Part shown: piece after piece, positions 41,001-49,902 of the stretch
Layout: every line of letters begins with the position of its first letter
Numbering within the stretch: the first letter of the stretch is position 1
Assembly (NCBI RefSeq): GCF_008801605.1
Contig: NZ_VZPJ01000012.1
Span: 155,052 to 219,051 of the forward strand
DNA from: Pseudomonas brassicacearum subsp. brassicacearum
Lineage (GTDB): Bacteria; Pseudomonadota; Gammaproteobacteria; Pseudomonadales; Pseudomonadaceae
Reading direction: 5' to 3'
DNA: 64,000 nt
Translations under genes and position numbers: made by a program
Notes under the pieces: model-generated
What the model was told of the DNA's origin: nothing
What the model saw: only the letters and a program-made list of their open reading frames with translations
Databases searched by the model: none

Positions 41001-41749
41001 CAGCGCAGCCCCTCCAGCCAGCCATCGAGATTTCGAAAGGCGTCGTTGAAGGTACGGTCCAACTGCAACGGCGTGATCGAGACATAACCTTGCATCACCG
41101 CATGGAAATCAGTGCCCGGCCCGCCGTCCTCGGCATCACCGGCGGCGGCGATCCAGTAACCGGCCTTGCCGCGCGGGTCGACGACATGCATCGGTTTGGC
41201 GGCGCGGGCACGGTGGCCCAGGCGAGTGAGCTGGATGCCACGGATGTGATCGAGCGGCAGGTTGGGGATATTCACGTTCAGCACCGTGCGTGGCGGCAGC
41301 TCCAGCTCGCCGTGGGCTTCGACCAGTTTACGGGCGAAGTAGGCGGCGGTCGGCAAATTATCGACCTGCCGCGAAACAAACGAAAAGGCAAACGATGGCT
41401 TTTCCAGGAAGCGACCTTCCAGGGCGGCGGCAACCGTGCCGGAATAAAGCACGTCGTCCCCCAGGTTGGCGCCCAGGTTGATACCCGACACCACCATGTC
41501 CGGCTCACGCTCCAGCAAGCCGTTGAGGCCCAGGTGCACGCAATCGGTCGGAGTGCCGTTGAGGCTGATGAAACCGTTATCCAGATAGCAGGGGTGCAAC
41601 GGACGGTCGAGCGTCAGCGAGCTGCTGGCGCCGCTTTTGTCCTGGTCCGGGGCGATGACCACGCACTCGGCAAAATCCGCCAGCGCAGCATAAAGCGCGG
41701 CAAGACCGGGTGCAGTCACCCCGTCGTCGTTAGAAATCAGAATACGCAT
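41000..41749 (-). CDS. surE: 5'/3'-nucleotidase SurE
   Basis: 249 residues from the ATG at 41749 (M-R-I-L-I-S-N-D-D-G-V), the family N-terminus with the metal-binding D-D pair. VSGINLGANLGDD and YSGTVAAALEG are typical. It dephosphorylates nucleotides, with a role in stationary-phase survival together with pcm and rpoS. It overlaps truD by 13 nt and pcm by 1 nt. Confidence 0.96.
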   Translation of the reverse strand: MRILISNDDGVTAPGLAALYAALADFAECVVIAPDQDKSGASSSLTLDRPLHPCYLDNGFISLNGTPTDCVHLGLNGLLEREPDMVVSGINLGANLGDDVLYSGTVAAALEGRFLEKPSFAFSFVSRQVDNLPTAAYFARKLVEAHGELELPPRTVLNVNIPNLPLDHIRGIQLTRLGHRARAAKPMHVVDPRGKAGYWIAAAGDAEDGGPGTDFHAVMQGYVSITPLQLDRTFNDAFRNLDGWLEGLR

Positions 41750-42795
41750 GGGCTGTCCGTCTGCCCCACCGGCACCAGATCGACGAGTTCGCGCACCAAG
41801 ACAGTGGCGAAACATCCGGCCGGCAGGACGAATTCCAGTTGCAGAATGTCCAGCGAGGGATAATGCCACGACAGCCCGCCAATGGGCAGTCGCAGGATGC
41901 GACGTTCGTGACTCATTCCCGCGTTTATCAACCAGTCCCGCAAATCGGCCTCGCCCGCGGCGATGGCTTGTTCCAGCTCGAACGTCGCACCAGCGGCAGG
42001 CGAAGGTCCCTCGCCCCACTGCGGCCCGGTCGGGTGCAGGTCGAGAATGGCCAGGCGCGGGTCGCTGCATTCAGCCTCGCCGGCCGGGAAAAAACTGCGG
42101 CTGTCGGTGAAGGCAAGCAAATCGCCCACCTGGGCTTTTTGCCAGGTACCGTCGGCGACCCGCGCCGCCAGCACCCGGTTGAACAGGAAACTGCGGGCGG
42201 TGGACAACAGCCGCGAGCGCACATTGCGCTGTTCCGGCAACGCCTTGCGCACCGCCCAGGCCCGAGCATCGACGACGTTGCCGCCGTCATGGCCGAAACG
42301 CTGGGCGCCAAAATAGTTGGGGATGCCCTGGCGGACAATCCGTTGCAGGCGCGCATCGATCGCCGCCGTATCGCCCTTGAATTGGGTCAGGCGCAAGGTA
42401 AAGCCATTGGCCGAGTGCGCGCCGCGTTGCAGCTTGCGCCTGTGGCGTGCGGTCTTGAGGATTTTCAGCGTGTCGTTCTCCGCCGCCGACAGGTCCGGAT
42501 CGGCCTTGCCCGGCAATTGGACGCTGAACCACTGGCGGGTCAGGGCCTGACGGTCCTTGAGCCCGGCGTAGCTGACGGTGCGCAGCGGCACGCCGGCAGC
42601 CTTGGCGATTCGCCGGGCCGCTTCTTCGGTGTTCAAGCCACGTTTTTCAACCCAGATCCACAAGTGCTCGCCATCGCCGGTCAACGGGATGTCGAGCACT
42701 TCATCGACCTGGAAATCTTCAGCGGTGGCCTTGAGTACCGCGCTGCCCAGCGGTTCGCCGTAGGCCCGCGGCCCCAACAGTTCCAGTTCAGTCAT
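41737..42795 (-). CDS. truD: tRNA pseudouridine(13) synthase TruD
   Basis: 352 residues. The catalytic Asp lies in SYAGLKDRQA (about residue 80). NYFGAQRFGHDGGN and the TRUD insertion region are intact. It makes pseudouridine 13 in tRNA-Glu. It overlaps ispF by 4 nt (ATGA) and surE by 13 nt. Confidence 0.96.
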   Translation of the reverse strand: MTELELLGPRAYGEPLGSAVLKATAEDFQVDEVLDIPLTGDGEHLWIWVEKRGLNTEEAARRIAKAAGVPLRTVSYAGLKDRQALTRQWFSVQLPGKADPDLSAAENDTLKILKTARHRRKLQRGAHSANGFTLRLTQFKGDTAAIDARLQRIVRQGIPNYFGAQRFGHDGGNVVDARAWAVRKALPEQRNVRSRLLSTARSFLFNRVLAARVADGTWQKAQVGDLLAFTDSRSFFPAGEAECSDPRLAILDLHPTGPQWGEGPSPAAGATFELEQAIAAGEADLRDWLINAGMSHERRILRLPIGGLSWHYPSLDILQLEFVLPAGCFATVLVRELVDLVPVGQTDSPCVF

Positions 42796-43265
42796 GGGCG
42801 CAGCAACAAGGCAACGGAGTGGACGGCAATGCCTTCTTCGCGACCGACGAAGCCAAGCTTCTCGGTGGTGGTGGCTTTCACGTTCACTTGGTCCAACTCA
42901 ACTTGAAGATCCTCGGCAATCAATTGGCGCATCGCTTCGATGTGCGGCGCCATCTTGGGGGCCTGGGCAACGATGGTGTTATCGACATTGCCGACTTTCC
43001 AGCCCTTGGCGTGGATCAGCGAGACCACATGGCGCAGCAGCACGCGGCTGTCGGCGCCCTTGAATTGCGGGTCGGTGTCGGGGAAGTGCTTGCCGATGTC
43101 ACCCAGGGCAGCCGCGCCGAGCAATGCATCGCTCAAGGCGTGCAGCAGGACATCACCGTCAGAATGCGCGAGCAGCCCGAAGCCGTGTGCGATCCGCACG
43201 CCGCCCAGGGTAATGAAATCGCCTTCAGCGAAACGGTGAACATCGTAGCCGTGGCCAATACGCAT
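42792..43265 (-). CDS. ispF: 2-C-methyl-D-erythritol 2,4-cyclodiphosphate synthase
   Basis: 157 residues. The zinc ligands lie in RIGHGYDVHRF and H-S-D-G-D-V, and the C-terminal V-K-A-T-T-T-E-K-L-G-F-V-G-R motif is intact. It works in the MEP isoprenoid pathway together with IspD, encoded 3 kb away. Here the two genes are separated by the formaldehyde genes. Confidence 0.97.
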   Translation of the reverse strand: MRIGHGYDVHRFAEGDFITLGGVRIAHGFGLLAHSDGDVLLHALSDALLGAAALGDIGKHFPDTDPQFKGADSRVLLRHVVSLIHAKGWKVGNVDNTIVAQAPKMAPHIEAMRQLIAEDLQVELDQVNVKATTTEKLGFVGREEGIAVHSVALLLRP

Positions 43266-43308
43266 AAAAAAACGCCCCGATTTTTGTCAGGGCGTGATTC
43301 TACCTGCA

Positions 43309-44154
43309 TTAGGCCTTTAGAGCGCGCGCATGATGCTGCAAGTGGTCATCAATGAAGCTGGCGATGAAGAAATAGCTGTGGTCGTAGCCCGGTTGCAGGC
43401 GCAGTTCCAGCGGATGGTCGGCAGCCTTGGCCGCCTGTTGCAGGGCTTCGGGCTTGAGCTGGTTGGCCAGGAAATCATCGCGATCGCCCTGGTCCACCAG
43501 CAGTGGCAGCTTCTCCTGCGCCTCGGCAATCAATGCACAGGCATCCCATTCACGCCATTTCGAACGGTCTTCCCCCAGGTAACGAGAGAAAGCCTTCTGG
43601 CCCCATGGGCAATCCATCGGATTGTTGATCGGCGAAAAGGCCGACACCGAGCGGTAACGCCCCGGGTTGCGCAAGGCGCAGACCAGCGCGCCATGACCGC
43701 CCATGGAATGACCACTGATGCCGCGTTTGTCCGAGGCCGGGAAATGCGCTTCGACGAGTGTCGGCAATTCCTGCACCACGTAGTCATGCATCCGATAGTG
43801 CCGTGCCCACGGATCCTGCGTGGCGTTCAGATAAAAACCCGCCCCCAGGCCGAAGTCCCAGGCACCGTCCGGATCGCCCGGCACGTCGGCGCCACGAGGG
43901 CTGGTGTCCGGCGCGACGATGATCAGGCCCAACTCGGCGGCCATGCGCTGGGCACCGGCCTTTTGCATGAAGTTCTCGTCGGTGCAGGTCAGCCCGGACA
44001 ACCAATACAGGACAGGCAACTTGCCGCCCTGCTCGGCTTGCGGCGGCAGGTACACGGCAAACACCATGTCACAACCGAGCACGTCGGAACGGTGCCGGTA
44101 ACGTTTGTGCCAGCCGCCGAAGCTTTTCTGGCAGGAGATGTTTTCCAGACTCAT
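43309..44154 (-). CDS. fghA: S-formylglutathione hydrolase
   Basis: 281 residues, esterase-D family. Nucleophile Ser in GHSMGGHGAL, with Asp and His in the usual places (GYDHSYFFI). It hydrolyses S-formylglutathione to formate and glutathione, the step after AdhC, whose gene lies 8 nt upstream. Confidence 0.96.
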   Translation of the reverse strand: MSLENISCQKSFGGWHKRYRHRSDVLGCDMVFAVYLPPQAEQGGKLPVLYWLSGLTCTDENFMQKAGAQRMAAELGLIIVAPDTSPRGADVPGDPDGAWDFGLGAGFYLNATQDPWARHYRMHDYVVQELPTLVEAHFPASDKRGISGHSMGGHGALVCALRNPGRYRSVSAFSPINNPMDCPWGQKAFSRYLGEDRSKWREWDACALIAEAQEKLPLLVDQGDRDDFLANQLKPEALQQAAKAADHPLELRLQPGYDHSYFFIASFIDDHLQHHARALKA

Positions 44155-44162
44155 GACCGACC

Positions 44163-45275
44163 TCAGAAATGGATAACGGTGCGGATGCTCTTGCCTTCAT
44201 GCATCAGGTCGAACGCCTTGTTGATATCTTCCAGGCCCATGGTGTGGGTAATGAACGTATCCAGCGGGATCTCGCCCGTCTCGGCCATTGCCACATAGCT
44301 TGGCAACTCGCTGCGACCGCGCACGCCACCAAAGGCCGAACCGCGCCAGACGCGCCCGGTCACCAACTGGAAGGGACGGGTGGCGATTTCCTGGCCGGCG
44401 CCGGCCACACCGATGATCACCGACTCGCCCCAGCCTTTGTGGCAGCACTCCAGCGCGGCACGCATCAACTGGACATTGCCGATGCACTCGAAGGAAAAGT
44501 CCACGCCGCCGTCAGTCATATCGACGATGACTTCCTGGATCGGACGGTCGAAGTCTTTCGGGTTGACGCAATCGGTGGCACCCAGTTGCTTGGCGATTTC
44601 GAACTTGGCCGGGTTGATGTCGATGGCGATGATGCGCGAAGCCTTGGCCTTCACCGCGCCAATCACTGCCGACAGGCCGATGCCGCCCAGGCCGAAGATC
44701 GCCACGGTGTCACCCGGCTTGACCTTGGCGGTGTTGAGGACCGCGCCGATACCGGTGGTGACGCCGCAACCCAGCAGGCAGACCTTTTCCAGCGGGGCTT
44801 CTTTTTGAATCTTCGCGACGGAGATTTCCGGCAGCACGGTGTACTCAGAGAACGTCGAGGTGCCCATGTAGTGGAAAATCGTCTCGCCCTTGTAGGAAAA
44901 ACGCGAGGTGCCGTCCGGCATCAGGCCTTTGCCCTGGGTGGCGCGAATCGCCTGGCAGAGGTTGGTCTTGCCTGACTTACAGAATTTGCACTGACCGCAT
45001 TCCGGCGTGTACAGCGGGATCACATGGTCGCCCACCGCGACCGAGGTCACGCCTTCGCCGATGGCTTCGACAATCGCACCGCCTTCGTGACCGAGGATCG
45101 ACGGGAAGATCCCTTCCGGGTCGGCGCCCGACAAGGTATAGGCGTCGGTGTGGCAGACACCGGAAGCCACCACGCGCAACAGCACTTCGCCCGCCTTGGG
45201 CATGGCGACGTCGACTTCAACGATTTCCAGGGGTTTCTTGGCCTCGAAGGCAACGGCAGCGCGCGACTTGATCAT
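44163..45275 (-). CDS. adhC: S-(hydroxymethyl)glutathione dehydrogenase / class III alcohol dehydrogenase
   Basis: 370 residues. Catalytic zinc ligands are in GVCHTDAYT and GHEGGAIV, the structural zinc Cys in PECGQCKFCKSGKTNLC, and the NAD fold in GLGGIGLSAVIG. It oxidises the formaldehyde-glutathione adduct and also reduces S-nitrosoglutathione. It is cotranscribed with fghA and divergent from gfnR. Confidence 0.96.
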   Translation of the reverse strand: MIKSRAAVAFEAKKPLEIVEVDVAMPKAGEVLLRVVASGVCHTDAYTLSGADPEGIFPSILGHEGGAIVEAIGEGVTSVAVGDHVIPLYTPECGQCKFCKSGKTNLCQAIRATQGKGLMPDGTSRFSYKGETIFHYMGTSTFSEYTVLPEISVAKIQKEAPLEKVCLLGCGVTTGIGAVLNTAKVKPGDTVAIFGLGGIGLSAVIGAVKAKASRIIAIDINPAKFEIAKQLGATDCVNPKDFDRPIQEVIVDMTDGGVDFSFECIGNVQLMRAALECCHKGWGESVIIGVAGAGQEIATRPFQLVTGRVWRGSAFGGVRGRSELPSYVAMAETGEIPLDTFITHTMGLEDINKAFDLMHEGKSIRTVIHF

Positions 45276-45382
45276 CCGGACTCTCCAGCAAATAAAAACA
45301 AGACCGGGAGTGTAATCCTCCGCCGGACGATGAATAATCCAACCAAAAGCAAAACATTATTGCTGTACAGGGATAATCCTTC

Positions 45383-46279
45383 ATGTCCGATAACCGCTGG
45401 GAAGGGATCGACGAGTTCGTCGCCGTGGCCGAATGCAGTCAATTCACCGCCGCCGCTGAACGTCTCGGGGTTTCGTCTTCCCACATCAGTCGACAAATCG
45501 TACGGCTTGAAGAGCGTTTGCAGACACGTTTGCTCTACCGCAGTACCCGGCGGGTCACCCTGACCGAGGCCGGCCAGACATTTTTGCAGCATTGCCAACG
45601 CCTGCAGGACGGGCGCGAGGAAGCACTGCGGGCGGTGGGCGATCTCACCAGCGAACCCAAGGGCATGCTGCGCATGACCTGCGCCGTGGCCTATGGCGAA
45701 CGGTTCATCGTGCCTCTGGTAACGCGGTTCATGGGGCTGTACCCGCAGTTGCGGGTAGACATCGAGCTGAGCAACCGTCCTCTGGACCTGGTGCACGAAG
45801 GCCTCGACCTGGCGATTCGCCTGGGTCGCCTGCAGGACTCCCGCCTGGTCGCCACGCGCCTGGCACCGCGGCGCATGTACCTGTGCGCTTCACCCTCTTA
45901 CCTGGAACGCTACGGGCGGCCCCATAGCTTGTCGGAACTGAGCCGCCACAATTGCCTGATCGGCAGCTCCGACGTCTGGCAACTGGAGCAGAACGGGCGG
46001 GAATTTTCCCAACGGGTACAGGGAAACTGGCGCTGCAACAGTGGGCAAGCGGTGTTGGACGCGGCGCTGCAAGGGGTGGGGTTGTGCCAACTGCCGGATT
46101 ATTACGTATTGGAGCATTTGCACAGCGGTGCATTGATCTCGCTGCTGGAGGCTCATCAGCCACCGAATACGGCGGTGTGGGCGTTGTACCCGCAGCAGCG
46201 GCACCTGTCGCCGAAGGTGCGCAAGTTGGTGGATTTTTTGAAGGAAGGGTTGGCTGGGCGGCCGGAATATCGGGGATGA
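45383..46279 (+). CDS. gfnR: LysR-type regulator GfnR
   Basis: 298 residues. An N-terminal helix-turn-helix (about 1-60, QFTAAAERLGVSSSHISRQI) and a substrate-binding domain. Same position as PA3630 (GfnR), which activates glutathione-dependent formaldehyde detoxification. The 107-bp gap to adhC contains AATAAT (45333-45338) and ATTATT (45356-45361) as an inverted pair, a possible binding site. Confidence 0.88.
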   Translation: MSDNRWEGIDEFVAVAECSQFTAAAERLGVSSSHISRQIVRLEERLQTRLLYRSTRRVTLTEAGQTFLQHCQRLQDGREEALRAVGDLTSEPKGMLRMTCAVAYGERFIVPLVTRFMGLYPQLRVDIELSNRPLDLVHEGLDLAIRLGRLQDSRLVATRLAPRRMYLCASPSYLERYGRPHSLSELSRHNCLIGSSDVWQLEQNGREFSQRVQGNWRCNSGQAVLDAALQGVGLCQLPDYYVLEHLHSGALISLLEAHQPPNTAVWALYPQQRHLSPKVRKLVDFLKEGLAGRPEYRG

Positions 46280-46308
46280 CAGTGGTTTTTTGTCGTCTGG
46301 GGGTGACG

Positions 46309-46404
46309 CCATCGCGAGCAAGCTCGCTCCCACAGGGTTATCGTCGAATGACGGTCAAGTGTTCACACCAACCCACTGTGGGAGCGAGCTTGCTCGCGAT
46401 GGCG
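46309..46404. repeat. Inverted REP pair
   Basis: REPs at 46309-46336 and 46376-46404 face each other between the convergent gfnR and ispD genes. Confidence 0.9.
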
Positions 46405-46446
46405 CCGGCCCAGACGATGAAGATCTAACGAGGAAACATATCCGGT

Positions 46447-47154
46447 TTAATGCCGATTCGCCCAGCGCTGGCGCAACCACTCCAGATCTTCCGGCCGGGT
46501 GACCTTGATGTTATCGGCCCGCCCTTCGATCAGCCGCGGCGCCTGCCCGGCCCATTCCATGGCGGACGCTTCGTCGGTAATCAGCGCATCTGCAACCAGG
46601 CTGTCGGCCAAGGCCCGATGCAAGGCGCCGAGGCGGAACATCTGTGGCGTGTAGGCTTGCCAGATCACGCTGCGATCAACGGTCTCCAGCACGCGGCCGT
46701 GTTTGTCGACGCGCTTGAGGGTGTCGCGCGCCGGGACGGCCAGCAGGCCGCCGACTGGATCGGTCGCCAACTCGCTGAGCAGTGTGTCCAGATCATCCCG
46801 GGCCAGATTGGGCCGGGCGGCGTCGTGCACCAGCACCCAGTCGTGATCGTCGGCGCCCTGCTCGTGCAGGTACAGCAAGGCATTGAGCACTGAATCCGAA
46901 CGTTGCTCGCCACCGTCGACGCGCTGGATGCGTGTGTCGTTGGCACAGGCCAGGGTCGGCCAGTAAGGATCATCGTGTGCAAGGCTGACCACCACGCCCT
47001 TGACGGTGGGATGGTCGAGGAAACAGCCGAGGCTGTGTTCAAGAATTGTGCGTCCGCCCAACTGCAGGTATTGCTTGGGACGGTCCGCGGCCATACGAGC
47101 GCCAACGCCCGCGGCAGGAATCACGGCCCAGAAGGCCGGCAAACGAATACTCAT
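46447..47154 (-). CDS. ispD: 2-C-methyl-D-erythritol 4-phosphate cytidylyltransferase
   Basis: 235 residues. The nucleotide-binding PAAGVGARMAADRPKQYL and the VHDAARPN signature are intact. It is in the MEP pathway. Its ATG overlaps the ftsB stop by 4 nt. Confidence 0.97.
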   Translation of the reverse strand: MSIRLPAFWAVIPAAGVGARMAADRPKQYLQLGGRTILEHSLGCFLDHPTVKGVVVSLAHDDPYWPTLACANDTRIQRVDGGEQRSDSVLNALLYLHEQGADDHDWVLVHDAARPNLARDDLDTLLSELATDPVGGLLAVPARDTLKRVDKHGRVLETVDRSVIWQAYTPQMFRLGALHRALADSLVADALITDEASAMEWAGQAPRLIEGRADNIKVTRPEDLEWLRQRWANRH

Positions 47155-47429
47155 TGGGCCAACTGGTAGAGGGTTTCGCCCTCCTTGACCATGCCCAGTT
47201 CATGTCGAGCCCGTTCTTCAACGGTCTCCATGCCTTTTTTCAGCTCTGTCACTTCGGCGTCCATCACCCGATTACGCTCAAGCAGCGCCTCGTTCTCGGC
47301 GTGTTGGTCGGCAATTTGCTGAGTCAGGTCGGCCACTTGCGCCAAGCTGCCATTGCCCACCCACAGGCGGTACTGCAGGCCGGCCAGCAACAGGAGCAAG
47401 ACAAGAAACAACCAATTGGGACTGCGCAT
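47151..47429 (-). CDS. ftsB: Cell division protein FtsB
   Basis: 92 residues: one membrane helix (about 4-21), then a coiled coil (about 28-70, VADLTQQIADQHAENEALLE) and a C-terminal L-G-M-V-K-E-G-E. It forms the FtsQBL complex at the septum. Between eno and ispD as in other gamma-proteobacteria. The 171-bp gap to eno contains a perfect 8-bp hairpin (AAGCCTGG/CCAGGCTT, 47493-47513) without a T-run. Confidence 0.95.
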   Translation of the reverse strand: MRSPNWLFLVLLLLLAGLQYRLWVGNGSLAQVADLTQQIADQHAENEALLERNRVMDAEVTELKKGMETVEERARHELGMVKEGETLYQLAQ

Positions 47430-47600
47430 CGAATATCAGGTATCCAGTGAAAAAAGACCGCCATGCCAAACTTTGAAGCGTCTGATAGCACGAAGCCTGG
47501 AAAACCCAGGCTTGTGCTTGATAAGGCATCAGATTAGAGGCAAAACCGCCGCCATGGCGACTTTTGCGACCTAATCCGCTGTCTTTTTACCATTTACCGC

Positions 47601-48890
47601 TTAACCGCGAAACTCGGCGCGACCGTTGTACTTGGCCTTGCCGTTCAACTGCTCTTCGATACGCAGCAGCTGGTTGTACTTGGAAACGCGGTCGGAACGG
47701 CACAGCGAACCGGTCTTGATCTGGCCTGCCGCAGTGCCCACGGCCAGGTCGGCAATGGTCGAGTCTTCGGTTTCACCGGAGCGGTGGGAGATCACGGCGG
47801 TGTAGCCGGCCGCCTTGGCCATCTGGATGGCTTCCAGGGTTTCGGTCAGGGTACCGATCTGGTTGAACTTGATCAGGATCGAGTTGGCGATCTTCTTGTC
47901 GATGCCTTCTTTCAGGATCTTGGTGTTGGTCACGAACAGGTCGTCACCCACCAGCTGGGTTTTCTCGCCGATCTTGTCGGTGAGGATTTTCCAGCCAGCC
48001 CAGTCGGACTCGTCCAGGCCGTCTTCGATGGAGATGATCGGATAGCGTTCGGTCAGGCCCTTGAGGTAGTCAGCGAAACCTTCGGCGGTGAACACCTGGC
48101 CTTCGCCGGACAGGTTGTACTTGCCGTCTTCGTAGAATTCACTGGCGGCGCAGTCCAGGGCCAGGGTCACGTCGGTGCCCAGCTTGTAGCCAGCATTGGC
48201 CACGGCTTCGGAGATCACTTTCAGCGCGTCTTCGTTGGACGCCAGGTTCGGTGCGAAACCGCCTTCGTCGCCAACCGCGGTGCTCAGGCCACGGGCTTTG
48301 AGCACAGCCTTGAGGTGATGGAAAATCTCGGTGCCCATGCGCAGGCCTTCGGAGAAGGTCTTGGCGCCAACCGGCTGCACCATGAATTCCTGGATGTCGA
48401 CGTTGTTATCGGCATGCTCGCCGCCGTTGATGATGTTCATCATCGGCACCGGCATCGAGTAGACACCCGGAGTACCGTTGAGGTTGGCGATGTGGGCGTA
48501 CAGCGGCAGGTCCTGGTCCTGGGCAGCGGCCTTGGCAGCGGCCAGGGACACGGCGAGGATCGCGTTGGCGCCCAGGGTGGCTTTGTTTTCGGTACCGTCG
48601 AGCTTGATCATCGCGTGATCGAGGGCTTTCTGGTCGGCAGGATCCTTGCCCAGCAACAGCTCGCGGATCGGACCGTTGATGTTGGCGACGGCTTTGAGCA
48701 CGCCCTTGCCCAGGTAACGGCTCTTGTCGCCATCACGCAGCTCCAGCGCTTCGCGCGAGCCAGTGGAAGCACCGGACGGCGCGCAGGCGCTGCCGATGAT
48801 ACCGTTGTCGAGAAGCACGTCCGCTTCAACAGTGGGGTTGCCACGGGAGTCGAGAACTTCACGACCTTTGATGTCGACGATTTTTGCCAT
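47601..48890 (-). CDS. eno: Enolase
   Basis: 429 residues from the ATG at 48890 (M-A-K-I-V-D-I-K-G-R-E). The signature ILIKFNQIGTLTETLEA, the catalytic GDEGGFAPN and SHRSGETEDSTIAD are intact. It turns 2-phosphoglycerate into phosphoenolpyruvate and is also a component of the RNA degradosome. The longer frame upstream is a REP. Confidence 0.98.
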   Translation of the reverse strand: MAKIVDIKGREVLDSRGNPTVEADVLLDNGIIGSACAPSGASTGSREALELRDGDKSRYLGKGVLKAVANINGPIRELLLGKDPADQKALDHAMIKLDGTENKATLGANAILAVSLAAAKAAAQDQDLPLYAHIANLNGTPGVYSMPVPMMNIINGGEHADNNVDIQEFMVQPVGAKTFSEGLRMGTEIFHHLKAVLKARGLSTAVGDEGGFAPNLASNEDALKVISEAVANAGYKLGTDVTLALDCAASEFYEDGKYNLSGEGQVFTAEGFADYLKGLTERYPIISIEDGLDESDWAGWKILTDKIGEKTQLVGDDLFVTNTKILKEGIDKKIANSILIKFNQIGTLTETLEAIQMAKAAGYTAVISHRSGETEDSTIADLAVGTAAGQIKTGSLCRSDRVSKYNQLLRIEEQLNGKAKYNGRAEFRG

Positions 48891-48922
48891 TGTTGTAAAC
48901 ACTCCAAAGTTGACGAAAACGC

Positions 48923-48990
48923 TGTGGGAGCACGGCTTGCCGGCGATGGGGGCCTCAAGGACGCCATCGCTGGCAAGCCATGCTCCCACA
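48923..48990. repeat. Divergent REP variant pair
   Basis: TGTGGGAGCACGGCTTGCCGG (first bases) and its inverse with CATGCTCCCACA. It is a variant family with ACGGCTTGCCGGCGATGG in place of GAGCTTGCTCGCGATGG. It lies between kdsA and eno. Confidence 0.88.
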
Positions 48991-49052
48991 AGAGCAGTGC
49001 GGCCAGCGGGCCAGAGCGATAATCGAGCGGTACTTTACCGGAGAAAACCGCG

Positions 49053-49898
49053 TTACGCGGTTTCTATCGTCGGAAAACTCTTGACCAGCTCGTCCAACGC
49101 CTTGAGCTGAGACAGGAAAGGTTCCAGCTTGTTCAAGCGCAAGGCACAAGGGCCGTCGCACTTGGCATTGTCCGGATCCGGGTGGGCTTCAAGGAACAGG
49201 CCAGCCAGGGATTGGCTGATGCCAGCCTTGGCCAGGTCGGTCACCTGGGCGCGACGACCGCCGGCGGAGTCGGAACGACCGCCCGGCATCTGCAAGGCGT
49301 GCGTCACGTCGAAGAATACCGGGTATTCGAACTGCTTCATGATGCCGAAGCCGAGCATGTCGACTACCAGGTTGTTGTAACCGAAGCTCGAACCGCGCTC
49401 GCAGAGGATCAACTGGTCATTCCCAGCCTCTTCGCACTTGCTCAGGATGTGTTTCATTTCCTGGGGCGCGAGGAACTGGGCTTTCTTGATATTGATCACC
49501 GCGCCGGTCTTGGCCATCGCGACCACCAGGTCGGTCTGGCGCGACAGGAAAGCCGGCAACTGGATGATGTCGCAGACCTCGGCGACGACCGCGGCCTGGG
49601 CCGGCTCGTGGACGTCGGTGATGATCGGCACGCCAAAGGCTTGCTTGATGTCCTGGAAGATCCGCATGCCTTCTTCCAGGCCCGGGCCACGGTAGGAGGT
49701 CACGGACGAACGGTTGGCCTTGTCGAAGCTGGCCTTGAACACGTAAGGGATACCCAACTTCTGGGTGACCTTCACGTACTCCTCGCAGACCTGCATCGCC
49801 ATGTCGCGGCTTTCCAGCACGTTCATGCCGCCAAACAGCACCATGGGCTTGTCGTTGGCAATCTCGATGTCGCCGACACGAATGATCTTCTGGGCCAT
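49053..49898 (-). CDS. kdsA: 3-deoxy-8-phosphooctulonate synthase
   Basis: 281 residues. Family motifs are VLFGGMNVLES, YVFKASFDKANRSS and FDVTHALQMPGG. It condenses phosphoenolpyruvate and arabinose 5-phosphate to KDO 8-phosphate for LPS. It lies 4 nt after pyrG. Confidence 0.97.
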   Translation of the reverse strand: MAQKIIRVGDIEIANDKPMVLFGGMNVLESRDMAMQVCEEYVKVTQKLGIPYVFKASFDKANRSSVTSYRGPGLEEGMRIFQDIKQAFGVPIITDVHEPAQAAVVAEVCDIIQLPAFLSRQTDLVVAMAKTGAVINIKKAQFLAPQEMKHILSKCEEAGNDQLILCERGSSFGYNNLVVDMLGFGIMKQFEYPVFFDVTHALQMPGGRSDSAGGRRAQVTDLAKAGISQSLAGLFLEAHPDPDNAKCDGPCALRLNKLEPFLSQLKALDELVKSFPTIETA

Positions 49899-49902
49899 CG
49901 TC